A stretch of DNA of 30,058 nt from Streptomyces sp. NRRL S-350 (GTDB taxonomy: Bacteria > Actinomycetota > Actinomycetes > Streptomycetales > Streptomycetaceae): assembly GCF_000719705.1 (NCBI RefSeq), contig NZ_JOHO01000083.1:1-30058 (forward strand), read 5' to 3'. Each line of letters begins with the position of its first letter. Within the stretch, counting starts at the first letter, position 1. Shown here in pieces: positions 21,425-28,523 of the stretch. The notes below the pieces were generated by a model. The model saw only the letters and a list, made by a program, of their open reading frames with translations. It was not told the DNA's origin and made no database searches. A program made the translations under genes and the position numbers.

Positions 21425-22393
21425 TCAGTGCTGCGGCTCGGCCTGCCTTCCGGCCTGCCGGATCAGGGCGAACTCCTTGGGCCAGCGGGTCTCCCACGCG
21501 TTGATCACCGCCTCGTCGGTGTGCCGGAACAGGAGCTCCACCTCCCCGGGCCGGCCGTCGGCCGCCACCAGCCGCAAACGGCACCTGGACGCGCCGCTCT
21601 CCCGGCACTCGTGCCCCCTCACCCGCATCGCCAGGCCGACTGCTGGATCCGCGAGCAGGGCCGCCAGCCGGCCGTGGTCGGGCACGTGGCCGGGGATGAA
21701 CTCCAGGTCGAACTTCCAGCAGTCCGCGATCGTGCCCGCCGTGGGCCAGCCGGTGACCAGCGCCGGGACACCCGCCGCGGTGAACACCCCCACCCGGCGC
21801 AGCAGGCCGCTGCCGAGCCAGTGCGGTCGGGGGCCGGCGGTGGCGGGGTCGAACCAGGTCAAATTCCGCATCTCCTCGGTGGTCGCCGGTCCGGTGTTCC
21901 AGAGCGGGAAGTGGCCTGCGCTGCGGAGCTCGTCCTCGAAGTCGGCGGTCAGGGTGCGCCACTGCTGGGCGGGGATGCCGCGCAGGACCACGCTGGCGGT
22001 GGTGCCGGCCAGGCTCAGGACGGGAGCGCCGGTCCGGTCGCGGTCGGTGCGCAGGCCCGGGATGCCGGTGACTTCTCCGTCGGGGCCGGCCGACGGCAAC
22101 ACGGTGCTGACGAACCAGCGTCGGTAGGCCGGGGTGGCGGCCGGCTCGATGTGCAGGCCGTCGGGGGTCGGGCTGACCCGCTCAAAGCCGAACGGGGCGA
22201 CCACCGGCTCGGCAGGCCAGGCGCAGCGGAGCATGATCCACCATTCCAGGGCCTCCTGGGCCGGGTCGGCCGGGTGCGGGACCGTCGGCGAGCCGGGTCC
22301 CAGAGCAGTGAGGCGGTGTACTGCCAGCTGGTGCTGCTCGCGGGTGACTTGGGCTCGGATGCCCGCAAGGCGGGTGAGCTTGGCCGGGGCCAT
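21425..22393 (-). CDS. Unrecognised 322-aa protein
   Basis: An intact frame from ATG 22393 with a GAAGGGAC ribosome-site candidate upstream. I recognise no family. It has no signal peptide or membrane segment. It contains EALEWWIMLRCAWPAEP near residues 46-62, a VVLRGIPAQQWRTLTADFEDELR part near 135-157, and a strand-rich second half (WKFDLEFIPGH, CRLRLVAADGRPGEVELLFRH). The N-terminus (LTRLAGIRAQVTREQHQLA) looks like a coiled or helical lead. Codon use is like its neighbours, so it is probably a real gene. Confidence 0.65.
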   Translation of the reverse strand: MAPAKLTRLAGIRAQVTREQHQLAVHRLTALGPGSPTVPHPADPAQEALEWWIMLRCAWPAEPVVAPFGFERVSPTPDGLHIEPAATPAYRRWFVSTVLPSAGPDGEVTGIPGLRTDRDRTGAPVLSLAGTTASVVLRGIPAQQWRTLTADFEDELRSAGHFPLWNTGPATTEEMRNLTWFDPATAGPRPHWLGSGLLRRVGVFTAAGVPALVTGWPTAGTIADCWKFDLEFIPGHVPDHGRLAALLADPAVGLAMRVRGHECRESGASRCRLRLVAADGRPGEVELLFRHTDEAVINAWETRWPKEFALIRQAGRQAEPQH

Positions 22394-22981
22394 GGCATGT
22401 CCCTTCGATACCGCCGGTCCGGCTCGTTGGGATCATCGACCAGCTGGCGGTCGGATGGGGTGGGCGGTGCCGGCGGCTCTGGGGATCCTTCCGCCGGGGG
22501 ATGCGGGAGACCGGTTCCCGCTCGGCGCGGCCGCCATAGGGCCAAGGAGATCATCGTGCATCGGCTCGTGCGATGCAACGACGCCAGCGCGTCGTGAAGC
22601 TGGAGCGCCAGGCCACCCAGTCCCGGGAGAACGGGCACTGCATCGCCCGTCACGCCTACCGCCACCAGGGCGACGCTGCCGTTCGGCAGCTGCTCCCCGA
22701 CGGTGTCGAGATCGGCGGGCGGGCACCAGAGCCCACCCCCGCGACCTCCACTCACCACTGCTCCACAAGCCCCGCCGGCCGATGGCCCCAGGCCCCATCC
22801 CCGGCCGCTCTGCGTCACCGAACGTGCCCGCCCCGGAGGCGGACGAGCCCAGCAGTATCCCCTGGAACTGCGGGTCACCGCCGTCGGCTGCACTCCAGGG
22901 CTGAGCTGGCGGTCCATCAGAAGACGAAATGCCTGACACGATCTCCGCGCACAGGCGATCCTGGTTCCGGCACCAACAACC
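22394..22981. other. Intergenic region without a clear gene
   Basis: About 590 bp separate the divergent genes. Several frames stay open but none has a ribosome site plus a family resemblance. The right edge contains the tandem GTGCAAG site. The promoters of the 322-aa gene and of the WhiJ-like cassette must lie here. Confidence 0.4.
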
Positions 22982-22998
22982 GTGCAAGATCGCGCAAG
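22982..22998 (+). promoter_or_regulatory. Tandem GTGCAAG-type site upstream of the WhiJ-like cassette
   Basis: GTGCAAG at 22982-22988 and GCGCAAG at 22992-22998 are spaced 10 bp apart, one helical turn, and sit 23-39 bp upstream of the first gene's start at 23021. The same pair, perfect, occurs at 24658-24674 after the regulator gene. It is likely bound by the XRE regulator encoded between the two sites. Confidence 0.5.
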
Positions 22999-23020
22999 TG
23001 AAGTGACAGGAGGGGTGGCG

Positions 23021-23332
23021 ATGACGATACGGTTCTTTGGTATCGACCCGGAAACCGGCCAGGGGAACAGCCCGACCGTCTGGGTCGATGAGGGGAACGG
23101 GGACTTGCTGGTTCAGACCTATGCGGCCGACGAAGCGTCGATCAACGGCGTCCTCGCAGCCGGCCACGGTCCGGACCACGAGAACACGATCCCGGCGCAC
23201 GAGGGAGTGTTTCGGATTCCGGCCCGCATGGTGCCGATTCTCAGGAAGGCGTGTGATGAGGCAGAGCGTTCCCAGCTTCTTCGAGATGCTGGACTCGGCG
23301 AAGAGCACGGCGGTACACCTGGAACTGCGTGA
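23021..23332 (+). CDS. Unnamed 103-aa protein of a WhiJ-type cassette
   Basis: ATG 23021 follows AGGAGG by 7 nt. The sequence (MTIRFFGIDPETGQGNSPTVWVD, DLLVQTYAADEASINGV, then IPAHEGVFRIPARMVPILRKAC) is acidic and compact with no membrane segment. I have seen such proteins beside DUF6879 and XRE/DUF5753 genes in streptomycetes, but no function is known. Its 3' end overlaps the next gene by 77 nt in another frame, so the two are tightly coupled. Confidence 0.75.
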   Translation: MTIRFFGIDPETGQGNSPTVWVDEGNGDLLVQTYAADEASINGVLAAGHGPDHENTIPAHEGVFRIPARMVPILRKACDEAERSQLLRDAGLGEEHGGTPGTA

Positions 23333-23780
23333 CCAGTACAGCGTCGCCGAGGAAGCCTCCGAACTCGCCAAGTGGCACCGCGGCGAAGCCGTCGACGTTG
23401 ACCCCGACTCGGAGTACTGGAGCGGGTGGAGTGACCTCGTCCGCCGCACGGTCGCCCGAGGTGTCCAGGTCCGCCGGGCCCGCGTTGTCTCCGTACCGGT
23501 CACGGACTACATCCGATACGAGCACCACATCACGAGCGTGAACCTCGCCATCGGCGAGCAGGTCCGTTGGCTGCCCCGCAGCGAGGCGTCTGGCATTGCC
23601 CTGCCGGGCAACGACTTCTGGCTCGTGGACGGCCGCGCGGTTCGCTTCAACCTCTTCGACGGTTCCGGGGCGGCGCTGGACCCCCAGTACTCCGAGGACC
23701 CGGCGGTCGTCGAACTGTGCATCAGCGCCTTCGAAGCGGTCTGGGAGCGCGGAGTGGAGCACGAGAAGTTCGTCGTCTGA
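23256..23780 (+). CDS. DUF6879 family protein
   Basis: A 174-aa protein with SFFEMLDSAKSTAVHLELRDQY, ELAKWHRGE, W-x-DLVRRTVARGVQVRRARVVS, DYIRYEHHITSVNLAIGEQVRWLPR, and DFWLVDGRAVRFNLF. These are the ordered blocks of the DUF6879 family, which is widespread in actinomycetes next to WhiJ-type XRE regulators. ATG 23256 is preferred for its distance from AGGAAGG; GTG 23253 is the alternative. It begins inside the preceding gene and ends 24 nt before the regulator gene, so all three form an operon. Confidence 0.78.
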   Translation: MRQSVPSFFEMLDSAKSTAVHLELRDQYSVAEEASELAKWHRGEAVDVDPDSEYWSGWSDLVRRTVARGVQVRRARVVSVPVTDYIRYEHHITSVNLAIGEQVRWLPRSEASGIALPGNDFWLVDGRAVRFNLFDGSGAALDPQYSEDPAVVELCISAFEAVWERGVEHEKFVV

Positions 23781-23804
23781 TCTCGTACGCAGGACCGCCA
23801 GATC

Positions 23805-24653
23805 ATGCCCCTGTCTCCCTCGTCCAGTGCGCAAAGCGCCCGAGAGACGATCGCCAAGAGGTTGAAAGCCCTTCAGCAAGATGCTGGCCTGACGGGACAT
23901 GATCTGGCCCTGCGGACGGGCTTCAGCGAGTCCAAGGTCTCGCGAATCGCCGGCGCAAAGACCCCGCCTTCGGCCGATGACATCCAGCGGTGGTGCGCTG
24001 CCTGCGGCGCTGAGGGCGAGGCTCCTGACCTGGTAGCCGCCAGCCGCGCTGCCGACGAGATGTACGTCCAGTGGAAGCGGCTGCACCGAACAGGGATGAA
24101 GCACGCCCAGGACGCAATCCTGCCCCAGTTCGAGAACAGCCGGCACATCCGCATGTACTGTTCCAACGTCATGCCCGGGATCGTTCAGCGCCGTGAGTAT
24201 GCCCGCGCGCTGATGGGGACCATCACAGCGTTCCAGAACACGCCGAACGACGTTGAGGCTGCCGTCGAGAGTCGACTCCAACGAGATCGCTATCTCCGCC
24301 AGGGGAACTGCACCTTCGCATTCGTCCTGGAGGAGACGGTCCTGTACTACCCTCTGGGCGACGACGAGGCCATGGCCGATCAACTACACCACCTGATGGA
24401 CATCATGGCTCTGCCGCGCGTCAGCCTCGGAGTGATCCCCTTCCGAGCCCCGCGAGCCATGTGGCCCCTCGAAGCCTTCTACATGTTCGATGATCGGCAG
24501 GTTGACGCCGAGCTGCTGACTGCGATCGTCAAGATCACGGCTCCAGGTGAGGTCGCCGCGTACTCGAAGGCGTTCAGAATCCTCTCGGGCATGGCGGTGC
24601 ACGGCCATGAGGCACGGACCCTGATTGAGCAGGCCATCCACGCCCTCGGGTGA
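23805..24653 (+). CDS. XRE-family regulator with DUF5753 (WhiJ-like)
   Basis: A 282-aa protein. Residues about 14-68 are an XRE helix-turn-helix (LKALQQDAGLTGHDLA, GFSESKVSRIAGAKTPPS). From about residue 95 a DUF5753 domain follows: F-E-NSRHIRMYCSNVMPGIVQ, EYARALM, RLQRDRYL, FAFVLEETVL, MADQLHHLMDIMALPRVSLGVIPF, FYMFDD and YSKAFRIL. Relatives include WhiJ-type developmental and antibiotic regulators, normally with a small DUF397 partner. No DUF397 gene is seen here; DUF6879 takes that place. It probably binds the GTGCAAG tandem sites on both sides of the cassette. The ribosome site is weak. Confidence 0.9.
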   Translation: MPLSPSSSAQSARETIAKRLKALQQDAGLTGHDLALRTGFSESKVSRIAGAKTPPSADDIQRWCAACGAEGEAPDLVAASRAADEMYVQWKRLHRTGMKHAQDAILPQFENSRHIRMYCSNVMPGIVQRREYARALMGTITAFQNTPNDVEAAVESRLQRDRYLRQGNCTFAFVLEETVLYYPLGDDEAMADQLHHLMDIMALPRVSLGVIPFRAPRAMWPLEAFYMFDDRQVDAELLTAIVKITAPGEVAAYSKAFRILSGMAVHGHEARTLIEQAIHALG

Positions 24654-24657
24654 ATCC

Positions 24658-24689
24658 GTGCAAGACGGTGCAAGACGGTGGCACCGTCT
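24658..24689 (+). promoter_or_regulatory. Tandem GTGCAAG site plus dyad before the small-gene array
   Basis: GTGCAAG occurs at 24658-24664 and 24668-24674 (10-bp period) and runs into the perfect dyad AGACGGTG-G-CACCGTCT (24673-24689). It lies between the XRE stop and the gene at 24752, on the side opposite to the site at 22982. Confidence 0.55.
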
Positions 24690-24751
24690 GTAGCCGACTC
24701 CTTACGGTCTATCACGCACCCCCCGCCGCCATGGCGAAGGAGGACAGACCG

Positions 24752-24970
24752 ATGGCGAGACATACCCCCAAGCGTGAGTACCACGAGGTCGTGACCGGCC
24801 CGAGCAAGTACGAGTTGAGCCGGGCTGCCGCCGGCTGGAACCCACTGGACGACTACCTGGCAGCCATCGCCGCCGGGCAGGCTCCCTCAATGGGCACCGT
24901 GCTCCAAAACGCCGCTGTTCGCTCCACCTGCCCCTGCCGGGACTGCGTGGCCCGCAGATGGGCCGCGTGA
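24752..24970 (+). CDS. Small 72-aa protein with a CPCRDC motif
   Basis: ATG 24752 follows AAGGAGG by 8 nt, which decides the start over the ATG at 24731. The N-terminal half is basic (MARHTPKREYHEVV), the middle has GWNPLDDYLAAIAAGQ, and it ends CPCRDCVARRWAA, a possible metal or thiol motif. I do not recognise a family. It is first in a run of five tiny co-directional genes. Confidence 0.6.
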   Translation: MARHTPKREYHEVVTGPSKYELSRAAAGWNPLDDYLAAIAAGQAPSMGTVLQNAAVRSTCPCRDCVARRWAA

Positions 24971-24974
24971 GCCC

Positions 24975-25202
24975 GTGCAGGGGACCACCCGCCAGCGGAT
25001 GGAGCCGCCCCCTCTCTGCCCGGCTTGCTATGTCGAGACGGCGTACGACTCCCAGTCGCCCGCCGACGACACCTGGGGCTGCGGCATCTGCGGACGCTTC
25101 GGCTTCCTCCTGCCGGCCGAGTACGTCAAGGCCCACCCCGGGGAGGACGCGGTGCTCGCCGCGGGTATCGACCGCCACTACCCCACCAGCCGCGCGACCT
25201 GA
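24975..25202 (+). CDS. Small zinc-ribbon-like protein, 75 aa
   Basis: Starts at GTG 24975 (4 nt after the previous stop) or at ATG 24999. It holds CPACYVETAYD and, about 20 residues on, CGICGRFGFLLP: two CxxC pairs that would make a zinc ribbon. The C-terminal half is plain. No family recognised; possibly a protein- or nucleic-acid-binding adaptor. Confidence 0.6.
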   Translation: MQGTTRQRMEPPPLCPACYVETAYDSQSPADDTWGCGICGRFGFLLPAEYVKAHPGEDAVLAAGIDRHYPTSRAT

Positions 25203-25256
25203 GCGGCAACCAGCGCAACCACATCGCACGCCCCGACTCGATGGAGAGGCGCAACT

Positions 25257-25427
25257 GTGAACAGTGTGATCCAGGGCGACCCGGTCCGGCACCGCACGGA
25301 CGGCTGGACGGGCACCGTTGCCGAGACCCCGAGCAGGCTCGCCAGCCACGCCTGGGTGAACCGGGACAGCTCCAGCGACCCCTACCCGGAGATGGTCTTG
25401 CTGACCGAATTGGAGGCCGCGGATTGA
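25257..25427 (+). CDS. Small 56-aa protein
   Basis: GTG 25257 follows GGAGAGG by 7 nt. The product reads MNSVIQGDPVRHRTDGWTGTV, then SHAWVNRDSS and EMVLLTELEAAD, with a KOW-like GWTGTV turn in a short beta-rich fold. It is below the length of most gene-finder cut-offs. The downstream frame overlaps or closely follows. Function unknown. Confidence 0.55.
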   Translation: MNSVIQGDPVRHRTDGWTGTVAETPSRLASHAWVNRDSSSDPYPEMVLLTELEAAD

Positions 25428-25471
25428 ACACCCCGCCGCGGCCCGTACACCTCGCAGGTGAAGGGGCGGTC

Positions 25472-25672
25472 ATGGACCGGCCCGATGGCTACCGCCAGGG
25501 GACCTGCTGGGTCTGCCATCGGGACACGCTGATTTGCGCGGGCAGCGCGCTCCAAGCCCCCGGCGAGGACCGGGGCACCTGCCACCCGATCTGTGACGAC
25601 TGCATTGCCCGCGCCCGCAGGCCCCACCGCCGCGCCGCGCTGCGGGCCGCGCTCGACCAGCGAACGGCGTAG
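25472..25672 (+). CDS. Small Cys-rich protein, 66 aa
   Basis: ATG 25472 with GAAGGGG upstream. It contains CWVCHRDTLICAG and CHPICDDCIARARRPHRR: two CxxC-type pairs plus extra Cys and His, suggesting a zinc-binding knuckle with a basic tail. Together with the proteins at 24752 and 24975 it is the third tiny Cys-pair protein in a row. No family recognised. Confidence 0.55.
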   Translation: MDRPDGYRQGTCWVCHRDTLICAGSALQAPGEDRGTCHPICDDCIARARRPHRRAALRAALDQRTA

Positions 25673-25679
25673 GGACGCC

Positions 25680-25826
25680 GTGGACGACCAGGACGAGTAC
25701 CACGAGGCGGCCGAGCGGACCGCACGCGGGCTCCCGACCCCTGTGCCGGTCGCCGTCGCCTACACGCTGTCGCTGTTCGCGCTGATAGCGCTGGCAACCG
25801 TCCTGATTGCCTCCGGCCGCTTTTAG
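25680..25826 (+). CDS. Small single-span membrane protein, 48 aa
   Basis: GTG 25680, 5 nt after the previous stop, begins VDDQDEYHEAAERTARGLPTP. Residues 24-45 (VPVAVAYTLSLFALIALATVLIA) are a clear transmembrane helix (quoted in part: AYTLSLFALIALATVL), and the short end is SGRF. Acidic N-terminus inside or outside cannot be told. Two hairpins follow before the repeat peptide gene. Confidence 0.5.
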   Translation: MDDQDEYHEAAERTARGLPTPVPVAVAYTLSLFALIALATVLIASGRF

Positions 25827-25834
25827 CCGGCACC

Positions 25835-25893
25835 GCGCCTTCGGGCGCCCACAAACCCCCGGCCCGTCGGAAAGGGTCTTCTGCCGGGCCGGG
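25835..25893 (+). terminator. Two hairpins ending the small-gene array
   Basis: GCGCC-TTCG-GGCGC (25835-25848) is a UUCG-type stable hairpin 8 nt after the stop, and CCCGGCCCG (25858-25866) pairs with CGGGCCGGG (25885-25893). They probably separate the small-gene array from the peptide operon, so a promoter for the latter should lie in 25894-25950. Confidence 0.5.
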
Positions 25894-25960
25894 CCGCACC
25901 ACCCCGCACATCTGTCCGCCCGCCACTGAGCGAGCGGAAGCCAACCCGATTGGAGAGGCA

Positions 25961-26137
25961 ATGAGCACTGTCGCGACCAAGCTCGGTGACCCGGAGGTCA
26001 CCAACCTGACCCGCCGCCTGGACCACTCGGTCCCGGACGGCGACTTCGCCCCGCAGACGGGCGTCGACACGCTGACCCGCCGCCTGGAGCACCTGATCCC
26101 GGACGACGACTTCGCGCCGGTGGGCACCGAGGTCTGA
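25961..26137 (+). CDS. Putative RiPP precursor peptide with two repeats, 58 aa
   Basis: ATG 25961 follows GGAGAGGCA, an excellent ribosome site. After a 12-residue lead (MSTVATKLGDPE) two repeats follow with a 22-residue period: unit 1 (13-34) has LTRRLDHSVPDGDFAPQTG, unit 2 (35-56) has LTRRLEHLIPDDDFAPVG. The shared frame is LTRRLxHxxPDxDFAP: a basic helical part that could act as a recognition element and an acidic PDxDFAP part that could be the modified core. The next two genes encode oxygenase-like enzymes in the same direction, separated by a strong hairpin. Precursor function is inferred from size, repeats and neighbours. Confidence 0.7.
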   Translation: MSTVATKLGDPEVTNLTRRLDHSVPDGDFAPQTGVDTLTRRLEHLIPDDDFAPVGTEV

Positions 26138-26174
26138 CGCAATCCTCAACTGATGCCGGTTAGTTGACGGCGAA

Positions 26175-26212
26175 GGCGGGTCGGTGAGGGCTATCTCCCT
26201 CACCGATCCGCC
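26175..26212 (+). terminator. Partial terminator/attenuator between precursor and enzyme genes
   Basis: GGCGGGTCGGTGAGGG (26175-26190) and its complement at 26197-26212 form a 16-bp stem with one G-T mispair and the 6-nt loop CTATCT. It lies 37 bp after the peptide's stop and about 40 bp before the next start. Such a hairpin would let the peptide be made in excess over the enzymes, a common arrangement in RiPP operons. Confidence 0.65.
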
Positions 26213-26252
26213 GCTCCCAGCCGCGCACACACCCGATCAAGGAGAGTCTGCA

Positions 26253-27179
26253 TTGAAGCCCGCCATCGCCACTTACGTCCCCGCCGGCTCCTTCTTCGAC
26301 CTCGACCGCAAGGACCCGGACCTGATCCGGCTCCGCGAGCAGGGCGCGGAGCCGGCGCTCCCGTTCGCGCTGATGGAGCGCCTGGTGAAGTCCGGCATCC
26401 CCTACGCGGAGCACGCCCGCACCCTGCGCAGTGAACCCGTGACCGTGGCCGGGGCGACCTTCGACTGGTTCGACGCCGAGCTGCCCGCCGAGATCGCCCA
26501 TGAGATCAACCTGACGGACTACGACATCGCCCAGCACACCGACGAGCGCCGAACAATGCTCAGCCAGGCCCTGGACCGCCTGTCGCTCGTCCACCCCGAG
26601 GGCTTCGACCGTGTCCGCGAATTCGTCCGGGGCCTGCTGTGGGTGGGCCTCAAGCCCGGCGTCCGCGTCTCCGTGCTGACCAGCTCCAGCGACCCCGCGC
26701 TCCCGTACGTCATCGTGTTCTCCGACAAGGCGGCGCGCCACATCCCGCCGAACACCGTCGGCGAGCAGCCCTCCCCCCTCTACCTGGCGGAGAACCTGCT
26801 GCACGAGGGCACTCACCAGTCGATCAGCTTCCACGTCCTCCAGCACCAGGTCTTCGCAGACGGGTACTCCTCCCGGACCTCCCCCAAGATCAAGATCAGG
26901 TGGCGAGTCGGCCAGGGCGAGGACCGCAACCAGTACTGGGAGATCGACCGGGCCTTCCACGCCGCCTGCGTCTACAACCAGCTCCTCCGATTCCGCCAGA
27001 CCGAACTGCGCCGCGACGACCTCACGCCCGCCGAGCGCGCGAGCTTCCAGAGCGCCTACGACGAGGGACTGCAGGCCGTGCGCTACCTCATGCGCGAACT
27101 CGAACTCCTCACCGGGCACTTCACCCCGCACGGGCGGGAGCTGCTGGCCGACCTGCGCCATCACACTGACCACCTGTAG
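26253..27179 (+). CDS. HExxH protein resembling alpha-ketoglutarate HExxH-type peptide beta-hydroxylases
   Basis: A 308-aa protein. The TTG at 26253 is chosen because AAGGAG lies 8 nt upstream. Residues 180-189 read ENLLHEGTHQ, an HExxH metal motif (H184, E185, H188). About 48 residues on, the helix IDRAFHAACVYNQLLRF carries His236, a likely third ligand. The N-terminal half has AEIAHEINLTDYDIAQHTDERR and a strand DPALPYVIVFSDKA typical of the 'mod_HExxH' family. Family members act on RiPP precursors, and some are shown to beta-hydroxylate Asp or related residues using alpha-ketoglutarate. The Asp-rich PDxDFAP repeats of the upstream peptide are obvious candidate targets. No signal peptide or protease prodomain, so an ordinary secreted metallopeptidase is unlikely. 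Confidence 0.75.
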   Translation: MKPAIATYVPAGSFFDLDRKDPDLIRLREQGAEPALPFALMERLVKSGIPYAEHARTLRSEPVTVAGATFDWFDAELPAEIAHEINLTDYDIAQHTDERRTMLSQALDRLSLVHPEGFDRVREFVRGLLWVGLKPGVRVSVLTSSSDPALPYVIVFSDKAARHIPPNTVGEQPSPLYLAENLLHEGTHQSISFHVLQHQVFADGYSSRTSPKIKIRWRVGQGEDRNQYWEIDRAFHAACVYNQLLRFRQTELRRDDLTPAERASFQSAYDEGLQAVRYLMRELELLTGHFTPHGRELLADLRHHTDHL

Positions 27180-27215
27180 TCCCACGCTGAGCACACCAGA
27201 ACGACCGGAGGTCAC

Positions 27216-28469
27216 GTGCTGGATCACCTCATCACCCAAGACGACAACCTGCGGATGGTCCCCACCGACCGGAACGAGTTGACCGCCGCAGTCGGCCGGC
27301 TCCACGAGGAACTGCGGACCCCACCCCAGGGGAGCGACCCTGCCCGTGCCCGCATCCTGACCCGATGGATCGGCATCGGCCAGATGTGCCTGGGCAACTA
27401 CGACGAGGCCCGCACACACCTCCATCAGGCGCTCAACCTAGCCGTAGCGACCGGCAACACCCGCGCCGCCCTCGCCACCGGGATCAACCTCGCCGACGCC
27501 CACCGCCACGCCGGTGACCCGCAGGCCGCGGACGCGCTCTACCGCAGTGCGCTGAGCACCGCACGGAGCCGGCACCCCGAACTCCTCGACTTCGCGCTCC
27601 AGCACACCGGCAAGTACCTCATGGAACGCGGCGATCTCGCCGCCGCGCAGTCCCACCTGCTGGAAGCGCTGCGACTGCGGATCGCCAAGGGGGACACCGG
27701 ACTGGTCGATTCCACGCAGGTCGCACTCGACCGGATCGAGCTGCTGATCGGTCAGGCCGTCGCACCGGTGGCAGACAGCGCTGCACCGACCGGGTGGAGC
27801 CGCCAGTGGACCTCATGGCTCCGGTCCCGCACCACGGCCCGAACGACGGCACGCTGGGCGGAGGGGTTCCCCAGCATCCGGGACGCCATGGGCGGGCTCG
27901 CCCCGCTCCGGCGCGTGCAGCCGCGCCACCTGCGTCACACCCGCGACCAGTCGTTCCCCACCGAGTTGATCTCCGCGATGGCGGAAGAGGCCGGGAAGGC
28001 CATAGCTGCCGAGGGCTACCTCCACAACGGCAAGTGGAACGCCGCAGTCGGCGACGCCGCGAGCCACTTCGCCGAACAGGTCGATCTCTCAGCAGTCGTG
28101 GCAGGGTCCGCCGGGCTGGACGTCGAGCAGCCGCACGCCGCCGTCTACATCGCGTACGTAGACGAAGGGCAGTACCTCGATTTCCACCTGGACGACTTCG
28201 GCTTCGGTGAGGCCAACCTGATCCTGTGCCTCGGGCACGACCGTTCCAGCAGGGCGGCCCGCAGCAGTACCACCGTCTTCATCGACGCCAGCGGCTACCT
28301 CGAATGTGACCTCGCCCCGGGCGACGGCGTCGTGTTCGACGGCGCGCTCACACCGCACGGACGGACGCCCCTCGCAGAAGGAGAGTGCGTCACGCTCGTC
28401 TCCTTCGGCTTCCGCGCGCGCGATCACGCTCTGCGCACGGTCGCGAACCTTCCCCCGGTCCCGGCATAG
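27216..28469 (+). CDS. TPR protein with C-terminal 2OG-Fe(II) oxygenase-like domain
   Basis: A 417-aa protein; GTG 27216 follows GGAGG by 4 nt. Residues about 45-180 are tetratricopeptide-like helical repeats (QMCLGNYDEARTHLHQALNLA, NLADAHRHAGDPQAADALYRSAL, KYLMERGDLAAAQSHLLEALRL, given as separate blocks), a typical peptide-binding scaffold. A linker leads to a beta-rich domain at about 235-405. QYLDFHLDDF gives the HxD pair (H324, D326), then LILCLGHD, FIDASGYLECDLAPGDGVVFDG, and LTPHGRTPL gives the distal His381 with Arg383 next to it. This is the order of P4H-like 2-oxoglutarate/Fe(II) oxygenases. In context it could bind the repeat peptide by its TPRs and hydroxylate it. Co-direction with the HExxH gene (36-bp gap) suggests one operon. 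Confidence 0.78.
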   Translation: MLDHLITQDDNLRMVPTDRNELTAAVGRLHEELRTPPQGSDPARARILTRWIGIGQMCLGNYDEARTHLHQALNLAVATGNTRAALATGINLADAHRHAGDPQAADALYRSALSTARSRHPELLDFALQHTGKYLMERGDLAAAQSHLLEALRLRIAKGDTGLVDSTQVALDRIELLIGQAVAPVADSAAPTGWSRQWTSWLRSRTTARTTARWAEGFPSIRDAMGGLAPLRRVQPRHLRHTRDQSFPTELISAMAEEAGKAIAAEGYLHNGKWNAAVGDAASHFAEQVDLSAVVAGSAGLDVEQPHAAVYIAYVDEGQYLDFHLDDFGFGEANLILCLGHDRSSRAARSSTTVFIDASGYLECDLAPGDGVVFDGALTPHGRTPLAEGECVTLVSFGFRARDHALRTVANLPPVPA

Positions 28470-28523
28470 AGCCGATCCCTGTCGACTGCCCTTGATCCGC
28501 ATCCCGGACAACCGGAGCACCAC

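Noticed and set aside
22573..23001. A 142-codon plus-strand frame in the intergenic region
   Set aside because: No ribosome site, Arg/Pro-rich text without family resemblance, and it runs through the GTGCAAG site.
26253..27179. A secreted metallopeptidase
   Set aside because: HExxH is present, but there is no signal peptide or prodomain and the surrounding helices resemble the peptide-modifying HExxH group.
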